A DNA stretch of 64,000 nucleotides from Quadrisphaera setariae (lineage in GTDB: Bacteria > Actinomycetota > Actinomycetes > Actinomycetales > Quadrisphaeraceae): NCBI RefSeq assembly GCF_008041935.1, contig NZ_VKAC01000014.1, positions 65,459-129,458 on the forward strand, read 5' to 3'. Shown here piece after piece: positions 58,755 through 64,000 of this stretch (positions are counted from its first letter, which is position 1; each line of letters opens with the position of its first letter). The notes below the pieces were generated by a model. That model saw only the letters and a list, made by a program, of their open reading frames with translations. It searched no databases and was not told the origin of the DNA. The translations under genes and the position numbers were made by a program.

Positions 58755-59030
58755 TCAGCGCGACGCCGACCCCCAGTGCCAGTCCTGGTCGACCACGACT
58801 GCCGCGTCGAAGCGCCGCGCGCCCTCGCCGAAGATCAGCCAGGCGCCGGCCGCGCCGACGCCCATCAGCATCACCGCGCACGGCAGCGCCAACCAGGCGC
58901 CGCTGACCGCGGGCAGGATCACAGCCAGCAGCGCCACGAGCACGAACGCCAGGCCCCCGGCGAGCAGGGCCGCCACCCCGGCCAGCAGGCAGCGGATGTC
59001 AGCAGTCAGGGCGAGGGTGCGCGCGGCCAT
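58755..59030 (-). CDS. Small membrane protein, 91 aa, unknown
   Basis: Two to three hydrophobic helices (CLLAGVAALLAGGLAFVLVALLAVILPAVSG and WLALPCAVMLMGVGAAGAWLIFGEG) with a short polar C-terminus. No family is recognised. The ATG 59030 lies about 140 bases after the block-conserved element copy read on the same strand, which may be its leader. It is tail to tail with the HTH gene, four bases apart. Confidence 0.6.
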   Translation of the reverse strand: MAARTLALTADIRCLLAGVAALLAGGLAFVLVALLAVILPAVSGAWLALPCAVMLMGVGAAGAWLIFGEGARRFDAAVVVDQDWHWGSASR

Positions 59031-59517
59031 GGCGCTGCATCGGCAGACCAGCCAGCGACACGCAGGGTGACACGCCGTCAGCGACGGCGAGCACCCTTGG
59101 CAGCACCGTGACGGTCCCAGCCGTCAGCGGTGCGGGCGCCACCGGCATCACGGTGACCAGGCGCCAGGGCCCCGTGCGCCAGGTGCTCGAGCACGGTGGC
59201 GACCGTGGCGGGCCACCTTTCTCCCCCCCGCGACCGCTCCCCGCCTCAGGGCTTGCTTTGCGGTGAGGGACCACCTGACGTGCAGCGCTCCGACCAGGCC
59301 GGGACGCGCCCCGGGAGCCGCGCCCCGGCTGCGCCAATGGCTACGTCTTCGGAGATGGCTGATCCGCCTCAGGCGAGGCCAGGCGCCAGGGGCTCTGGTC
59401 CCGCGCACTCGCACCGCACGAACGTCTCGTAGACGTGGCCGTTGATCGAACGTTCCACCAGCACTGCCCTCTCACAGGCCCCGGCGTGCTAGACGTGCTC
59501 ACAGCTGGCGCAACGCA
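59031..59517. other. Non-coding region holding element copy 1
   Basis: No convincing gene. The short frames on both strands reflect high GC. The main feature is the block-conserved element at 59169-59315. Confidence 0.5.
59169..59315 (-). repeat. Block-conserved element, copy 1 (inverted)
   Basis: Read on the minus strand: CCCGGGGCGCGTCCCGG (59315-59299), 25 bases, TGGTCCCTCACCG (59273-59261), 13 bases, GAGGCGGGGAG (59247-59237), 19 bases, GGTGGCCCGCCACGG (59217-59203), 26 bases, CACGGGGC (59176-59169). The blocks are identical to copy 2 at 60194-60339 while the spacers differ. Blocks 1 and 4 can each form a hairpin. It may be a structured RNA leader or a set of protein-binding sites. Confidence 0.65.
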
Positions 59518-59913
59518 TCAGCTGAGCACCCCACCAGGGCTGATCGGGCCGTCACGGGTCCGGTCAGCCGGCGTGGGCATCAGCGGACCCAGGGAGGGGC
59601 CCAGGGAGCGCACGCCGGTCCAGTCCGGGGGGAGCTCGGTGGCGGTGCAGGGACGCACGTCAGCGCGGGCGAACCAGTACCAGCCCTCGCCATGGCGGTT
59701 CAGGTGCACCCTCATCGCCTCCTCGTTCCACTCCGTCACCGTCCCCCAGACCTCCTCCAGGTCGCCGTTGTCCCACTGGATGCGGACGTGGACGGGGTGG
59801 TCGTAGCAGTAGGTCCCGCCGCGGGCCCGGACGGTGGGCTGGACGGTGGCGCCGGGCTTGATGCTGTTCGCGGGCATCGGGAGTAGGAACTTGGCTCGCA
59901 GCGCCTGAGACAC
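59518..59913 (-). CDS. Hypothetical protein, about 131 aa
   Basis: The core looks like a real protein: FLLPMPANSIKPGATVQPTVRARGGTYCYDHPVHVRIQWDNGDLEEVWGTVTEWNEEAMRVHLNRHGEGWYWFARADVRPC. It suggests a small beta-barrel, Tudor/SH3-like, with aromatic residues on one face. I do not recognise a family. The GTG 59913 and the ATG 59877 are both possible starts; neither has a good ribosome site. It lies between the two copies of the block-conserved element. Confidence 0.55.
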   Translation of the reverse strand: MSQALRAKFLLPMPANSIKPGATVQPTVRARGGTYCYDHPVHVRIQWDNGDLEEVWGTVTEWNEEAMRVHLNRHGEGWYWFARADVRPCTATELPPDWTGVRSLGPSLGPLMPTPADRTRDGPISPGGVLS

Positions 59914-60193
59914 GTGTTCGTCTGTAGTTTCGCGGTGGGTGGGCGACCGGGAGGCGAACGACGTCGACGTCGCGGTGGCCCGTGGGGCCTCCGCCATCCC
60001 CCAGGTGGCCACGACTTGCCGGTGGCCACCACCGTGGGTGCGCGGCGCCCGCGGTGGCACTGCACGACCAGGCCGGCGTCCCCCTGTCGCGCGTGAGCCG
60101 TGGGGAGCAGAGATGCCGGCGTCGCAGGATGGTGCAGCGGCGTAAGCACGGTGCGTGCCGGGGCTGCCTCACCGCGCGAGGCAGTGCGCGAGG

Positions 60194-60339
60194 CCCGGGG
60201 CGCGTCCCGGCTCCCACCAGGCGCCGCAGCTGGTGTGGTCCCTCACCGACGGACAGGCCCAGAGGCGGGGAGGGGTTCTGCCGGGGCCAGGTGGCCCGCC
60301 ACGGGCACCGCCGAGCCCGCCCGGCTGAGCCCACGGGGC
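60194..60339 (+). repeat. Block-conserved element, copy 2
   Basis: CCCGGGGCGCGTCCCGG (60194-60210), 25 bases, TGGTCCCTCACCG (60236-60248), 13 bases, GAGGCGGGGAG (60262-60272), 17 bases, GGTGGCCCGCCACGG (60290-60304), 27 bases, CACGGGGC (60332-60339). It has the same five blocks and nearly the same spacing as copy 1, in inverted orientation 0.9 kb away. It precedes the rightward genes at 60650 onward. Confidence 0.65.
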
Positions 60340-60565
60340 TCCCGGTCCCAGCCCGCCACAGACCCGCACAGCGGCTCGCACCCACACCACCCACCATCCG
60401 AAAAGCCACACACAGCCCCGCTCGAGAAGCCAAGAAAGCGCACCACAAAAAGGCCAGCAGGCACCCCCAGGCTTCACGCATAGACACCCCCAGACCCAGG
60501 TGCCAATAAAGTCGAGACGCCCTAACCAAGGCCCTGAAATAGGCGGCGAGAAGGGCCCCGATGGC

Positions 60566-60595
60566 TTGCCGATAACAGCCCGCACCACATAGAAT
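60566..60595 (+). promoter_or_regulatory. Sigma-70-like promoter of the 60.65-kb gene
   Basis: TTGCCG (60566-60571) and TAGAAT (60590-60595) are 18 bases apart, within a stretch of unusually low GC. Transcription would start near 60602, leaving a leader of about 48 bases before ATG 60650, which has AAGGGA eight bases upstream. Confidence 0.6.
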
Positions 60596-60649
60596 AAAAG
60601 CACAAGGGAAGCCATCAAGGCACACCCTCCCCGCCAAGGGACACACTGC

Positions 60650-60904
60650 ATGGGATTCAACTACGAAATCTCCGACGCGCTAAAGGTCGGCGCAGCCCCC
60701 ATCGCCCAGGGCCACATCCGCAGCGGCCTGCAGAAAGCGCCACTGGAAATCGTCTCTCAGATGATCGTCGCCTTCGCCGGCAGCCGCTGGGCGTTCATCG
60801 AGGCTGTCGAGGTCGACGCCTACACCCACGACGGGGTCCAGTCCAGCACCCACTTCCTGTCCAACGGGGAGCGCTTCCGGGTCCTGCTCAGCGCCGCCGC
60901 CTAA
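60650..60904 (+). CDS. Hypothetical small protein, 84 aa
   Basis: Soluble, with a helix-strand pattern (FNYEISDALKVGAAPIAQGHIRSGLQKAPLEIVSQMIVAFAGSRWAFIEAVEVDAYTHDGVQ). No family is recognised. A good promoter and ribosome site precede it, so it is likely expressed. It starts the rightward group that includes the ArdA-like and ParB-like genes and would enter a recipient early if this is the leading region. Confidence 0.65.
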   Translation: MGFNYEISDALKVGAAPIAQGHIRSGLQKAPLEIVSQMIVAFAGSRWAFIEAVEVDAYTHDGVQSSTHFLSNGERFRVLLSAAA

Positions 60905-61007
60905 GCCCCCAGCGGCGGCCAGGACAGCCCTCCTGGCCGTCGCCACCCGGTTTCGGAGCAGGCAGCAGCTATCCCCCACGCCACCCGCCCTAAGCCCAGG
61001 AGAGCCC

Positions 61008-61574
61008 ATGGGCACCTCTACACACGCCCACAGAGCCACCCCGGCCGCTACCCCGTTCGACACCCGCCAGGACTGCACCAACCCCGACCACGGACCCGGC
61101 TGGCACCCCGGCACTCCCCCGGCCCGGTGCATTCCGGTGCTGGCCAGGACCCTCGCCGCCCACAACGTGTGTGGACGGACGGACTGCCCGGTGTACTACC
61201 CCGCAGCCAGCGCCAGCGCCAGTGCCACCGCCGACGCCGCCGACGACGCCAGCGAGGCCGTCGCCGCAGTCCGCGCCGCAGGCATCGACCCGGACCTGTT
61301 CGCCGCCTACTGCTCCCACCAGAACGTCGAGACCACCGCCGAGCACCTGTCCACATTCATCGAGAACTACGCGGGCATGTGGGACTCCGAACGCGATTAC
61401 GCGGGCTCATGGCTCGAAGACCTCAAAGAGCAGCACATCGCCACAGGCGCTGCTGTACCCGAGCCCTTCGCGTCCTACGTCGACATCGACGCCTACGCCT
61501 GCACCATGTTCTCTGACGTCATGTTCTCCATCCTCCTGCCCCACGGGAATGTCGCGGTATTTCGCTCTCACTGA
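61008..61574 (+). CDS. ArdA-like antirestriction protein
   Basis: ArdA proteins mimic DNA and block type I restriction enzymes when a plasmid enters a new cell. The 188-residue product has an acidic C-terminal half with the ArdA pattern: EHLSTFIENYAGMWDSERDYAGSWLEDLKEQH, then YVDIDAYACTMFSDVMFSILLPHGNVAVFRSH, the typical final domain. The N-terminal 70 residues carry Cys/His-rich segments (CTNPDHGPGWH, CGRTDC) instead of a normal first ArdA domain and may bind zinc. ATG 61008 follows CCAGGAGAG. Confidence 0.72.
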   Translation: MGTSTHAHRATPAATPFDTRQDCTNPDHGPGWHPGTPPARCIPVLARTLAAHNVCGRTDCPVYYPAASASASATADAADDASEAVAAVRAAGIDPDLFAAYCSHQNVETTAEHLSTFIENYAGMWDSERDYAGSWLEDLKEQHIATGAAVPEPFASYVDIDAYACTMFSDVMFSILLPHGNVAVFRSH

Positions 61575-61591
61575 CCCTTACGGAGCCCAGC

Positions 61592-61624
61592 GCGGGTCGG
61601 GGGCCAAAAATACCCCCGGCCCGC
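61592..61624. terminator. Hairpin after the ArdA-like gene
   Basis: GCGGGTCGGGGG (61592-61603) pairs with CCCCCGGCCCGC (61613-61624), with one mismatch, around an A-rich loop, 18 bases after the ardA stop. It fits a terminator or attenuator before the parB-like gene. Confidence 0.55.
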
Positions 61625-61749
61625 TCCTGGGTCGGCCAAATGCAAGGAAAATTGAGGCGGGAAAAGTAGACAGGCGCCGAGGAGGGGGGCTAAAACACAG
61701 CCAAGAGGAAAGGCACCAAGCCTCACCTCCCACACAAAGGAAAGCTTTC

Positions 61750-63507
61750 GTGGACACGAACACCGCCCAGCACAGCGAGCAGGTCACCGAGACGCTGCAG
61801 CACCTGGACCCCCACACCCTGCTGCTGGACCGCAACATCACCGCCCGCGACGCCGACGAGACGCTGATCGCCTCCGTGCGCGAGCACGGCGTCCTGACCC
61901 CCGCACGCGGCATCCTCACCGAGGACGGCAAGGTCCGGCTGCGCTACGGCTACCGCCGCGCCGCCGCCTGCATGGCGACCGACCGGCTCCTGCCGGTCAT
62001 CGTGGCCCGGGCCAGCGGCCAGGCCGACGACCCCGAGGCAGCAGCTGCCGCTCTGGACCGCCTGGCCGTTCAGTGGGCCGAGAACGAGCACCGCGAGGGC
62101 CTGTCGGCCACCGACAAGGTCGCCGCCGTCGCGCAGATGGCCCTGCTGGGCCTGAGCAGCGAGCAGATCGCAGCGCGCACCCACACCAGCCCGGCCTACA
62201 CCGCCGCCGCCGTGGCGGTGGCTGGCTCTGAGGTGGCCCGGCACGCCCTGGCCAAGACGCCCGACCTAGACCTGACGCAGGTCGCGGTGCTAGCCGAGTT
62301 CGAGGACGACCTCGACGCCGCCCAGCGGCTCTACGCCGCCGCGCAGAGCAGCCCGGGACGCTTCGCCCACGTCGCCGCCACCGAGCGGGAGAACCGCGCC
62401 ATGGCCCAGGGCAAGCGCGCAGCGCTGGCGGTCCTGGCTGAGCGCGGCGTCCCGGTCATCGAGCGCCCTTCGTGGCAGGACAAGCCCGCACCGCTGGCCC
62501 GGCTGCGTCAGGACGGGGCGCGCATCACCCCCGCCGAGCACCGGGCCTGCCCGGGTCGGGCGGTCTACCTGACCAACGCATGGACGGTGATCGACGGCCC
62601 CGAGCGCATGGACCTGTCGGCCCTGGCCGAGGAGGAGGTCGAGCAGGCCGACGAGCAGGCCGACGAGCAGGCCGACGAGCAGGACGGCCAGCAGGACAGC
62701 CAGCAGGACGGCCAGGCCGAGGCTCAGGACGCGGGTGAGTCCGTCGACGACGAGGACGACGAGGACGACGACGAGCGCCAGCGGCTGCAGGTGTGGGCGC
62801 TGACCTGGGCCTGCACCGACCCCGAGGCCCACGGCCACACCGACCCCACCCGCTCCCCCGCCCGCACCACGACCAGCAGCGCGTCACCGGTCGATGCCGA
62901 AGCCGAGAAGGCCGCCCAGCGCGCCGAGCGGCGCCGGGTGATCGCCAACAACACCGCGTGGCGGGTGGCCGAGCCGGTCCGGCGCGACTGGATCCGCTCG
63001 ACGCTGCTGTCCCGCAAGACGGCGCCGAAGGGGGCGGCAGCGTTCATCGCCACCGTGGCCGCCCAGCACGCCTCAGTCCTGGGCCACCACAACGCCAACA
63101 GCCTGTCGGGGAACCTGATGGGGGGCGCCTCCCTCCCCTCGGGGCGCTGGCACGCGGGCGCCGCCAAGGCCGCCGCCGCGCTGGCCAAGACCACTGAGGC
63201 CCGCGCCCTGGTCATCGCCCTAGGCACCTGCGTCGCAGCGTGCGAGGCCAACACCGACCGCAACCACTGGCGCAGCGAGGACCCGACGACGCGGCTGCTG
63301 CTGACGGCACTGGCCGGATGGGGCTACGAGCGCTCGGACGTAGAGCGCCTGGCGTGCGGGGAGCAGCCCACCGCCGACGAGGCCGCCGACGCCGCCGCGG
63401 GCGATGTGGCCGATCAGGCCCCGGCCCTCGACGACGCGCAGGAGGACGCGCACGACCACCAGTCCGACGGCCAGCCCGCTGACGGGCAGGCACCCGCAGC
63501 CGCCTGA
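61750..63507 (+). CDS. ParB/Spo0J-domain protein
   Basis: The 585-residue product has a ParB N-terminal domain (LDPHTLLLDRNITARDADETLIASVREHGVLTPARGILTEDGKVRLRYGYRRAAACMA) with the GYRRAAA box, then an HTH part (LSATDKVAAVAQMALLGLSSEQIAARTHTSPAYTAAAVAVAGS). An acidic Gln/Asp-rich linker follows (VEQADEQADEQADEQDGQQDSQQ…), then an unusual C-terminal domain of about 190 residues. ParB proteins bind parS and, with CTP, slide and load partition or regulatory complexes. The start is GTG 61750 after AAAGGAAAG; longer frames overlap the ArdA gene. The iteron array lies 370 bases downstream. Confidence 0.87.
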   Translation: MDTNTAQHSEQVTETLQHLDPHTLLLDRNITARDADETLIASVREHGVLTPARGILTEDGKVRLRYGYRRAAACMATDRLLPVIVARASGQADDPEAAAAALDRLAVQWAENEHREGLSATDKVAAVAQMALLGLSSEQIAARTHTSPAYTAAAVAVAGSEVARHALAKTPDLDLTQVAVLAEFEDDLDAAQRLYAAAQSSPGRFAHVAATERENRAMAQGKRAALAVLAERGVPVIERPSWQDKPAPLARLRQDGARITPAEHRACPGRAVYLTNAWTVIDGPERMDLSALAEEEVEQADEQADEQADEQDGQQDSQQDGQAEAQDAGESVDDEDDEDDDERQRLQVWALTWACTDPEAHGHTDPTRSPARTTTSSASPVDAEAEKAAQRAERRRVIANNTAWRVAEPVRRDWIRSTLLSRKTAPKGAAAFIATVAAQHASVLGHHNANSLSGNLMGGASLPSGRWHAGAAKAAAALAKTTEARALVIALGTCVAACEANTDRNHWRSEDPTTRLLLTALAGWGYERSDVERLACGEQPTADEAADAAAGDVADQAPALDDAQEDAHDHQSDGQPADGQAPAAA

Positions 63508-63877
63508 CGCCAGCCCCCGGGGGCGGTGCCCACCCGCACCGCCCCCGGGGCGGCCCGAGCCGGGCACCACCCCCGGCGGCCACCCACCGCCACCCGCCAA
63601 GACCCCAGCCCCCCACCACCGAGCGGCACGGCACCGCTGCCGCCGGGGCATCGAGCCCCGGCGGCAGCGCCTGACGGCACCTCACCACCGCGGCTGGCTC
63701 AGCACCGTCACCCCGCGCACCACCACCATCGCCAGCAGGCAGCGCCTCGGCCTTGGTCCACGCCACGAAGCCTCATAGGCCCTGAGCAGGCGAACACCGA
63801 CGCCGGCTAGCTCGACGACGAAGACTTGCAACGTCTTGACGGAGTCGATGCTGCGCGCTGGATGGCACGCTAGGTTG
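63508..63877. other. Non-coding region before the iterons
   Basis: No gene is convincing here. The first half is Pro/Gly-codon-like GC-rich DNA with several local hairpins (for example around CGGGGGCGG…CCGCCCCCGGGG at 63517-63552). It leads to the iteron array. Confidence 0.4.
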
Positions 63878-64000
63878 GGTCGGACTCCCGAGGTCGGACT
63901 CCCGAGGTCGGACTCCCGAGGTCGGACTCCCGAGGTCGGACTCCCGAGGTCGGACTCCCGAGGTCGGACTCCCGAGGTCGGACTCCCGAGGTCGGACTCC
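63878..64000 (+). repeat. 14-bp iteron array, window edge
   Basis: The unit GGTCGGACTCCCGA is repeated head to tail without visible change, at least 8.8 times, and runs off the window. Each unit contains TCGG-ACTC-CCGA, a 4-bp inverted repeat. Being next to a parB-like gene it may be a centromere (parS-type) array; a replication origin with iterons is the alternative. There are no spacers, so it is not CRISPR. Confidence 0.85.

Larger units (their letters stand above)
59914..60649. other. Non-coding region holding element copy 2 and a promoter
   Basis: No gene is convincing in these 736 bases. It contains the block-conserved element at 60194-60339. A lower-GC, purine-rich stretch at 60390-60640 follows with the promoter listed at 60566-60595. 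The composition change is sharp and unlike the coding DNA around it. Confidence 0.5.

Noticed and set aside
58999..59414. Short frames on the minus strand that resemble peptides read at 60100-60480
   Set aside because: The peptide likeness (VVPHR, PEAG) comes from the nucleotide blocks of the duplicated element; the frames have no starts with ribosome sites and the spacers do not keep coding identity.
63878..64000. CRISPR array
   Set aside because: The 14-bp units are directly adjacent without spacers and there are no cas genes.
1..64000. Insertion sequences, integrase genes, tRNA or rRNA genes
   Set aside because: No transposase, integrase or recombinase motifs and no structural RNA sequence were found, so neither the attachment mode nor plasmid versus integrated state can be decided.

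Overview
The window is high-GC DNA with GTG starts and many GTGA/ATGA gene overlaps, typical of an actinomycete. The gene content suggests the Kineosporiales/Micrococcales side of Actinomycetota, but the sequence does not fix a genus. A relaxase, coupling protein, VirB4-type transfer operon, two ParA-like ATPases, a ParB-like protein and a terminal iteron array indicate a large conjugative plasmid or integrative element carrying an accessory block.

Layout. 1-2.6 kb: the end of a probable antitoxin gene, a zeta-type toxin, a small membrane protein and an HTH protein. 2.56-7.8 kb: a candidate oriT or operator, then mobC, relaxase, PcfB-like protein and VirD4-like coupling protein. 8.1-17.9 kb: a cassette of CDP-alcohol phosphotransferase, MDR dehydrogenase, PTPS-like protein, glycosyltransferase, methyltransferase, membrane flippase-like protein and GTP cyclohydrolase II/RibD fusion, followed by a TDT exporter with a divergent LysR gene and a uracil-DNA-glycosylase-like gene. 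18.2-33.5 kb: a run of stress and resistance modules. These are a copper-type DUF6153/DUF305 pair under a CsoR-like operator, a fluoride module (riboswitch, UspA, two CrcB/FluC), a YeiH/LysR pair, an arsenic island (arsR, arsN-like, arsM, acr3, three arsC) and a sulfane-sulfur module (two rhodaneses, GntR, TauE/SafE, MBL-rhodanese). 33.7-38.3 kb: an anti-sigma-like ATPase and a four-gene cassette (double-HTH regulator, ImmA-like protease, MAB_1171c-like membrane protein, MpaB-like oxygenase).

38.6-58.8 kb holds two divergent operons sharing one promoter region at about 47.5-47.98 kb. Leftward lies a type IV secretion set (pilin-like, TrbL/VirB6, PrgI/VirB3, VirB4, SLT-NlpC/P60 hydrolase, lipoprotein, ParA-like ATPase). 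Rightward lie a second ParA-like ATPase, a LysM-GH26 membrane protein, a double-GH26 membrane protein whose frame is cut by one TGA from a GH6 cellulase domain, and an HTH protein. The GH26 proteins and the ParA-like ATPase of the opposite operon share an unrecognised N-terminal domain of about 75 residues. I infer a transfer apparatus with its own membrane-anchored glycanases.

58.8-64 kb: small unknown genes, an inverted pair of a block-conserved element of about 147 bp, an ArdA-like antirestriction protein, a ParB-like protein and a 14-bp iteron array reaching the window edge. The region looks like a leading/partition region. I found no rRNA, tRNA, CRISPR array or insertion sequence.
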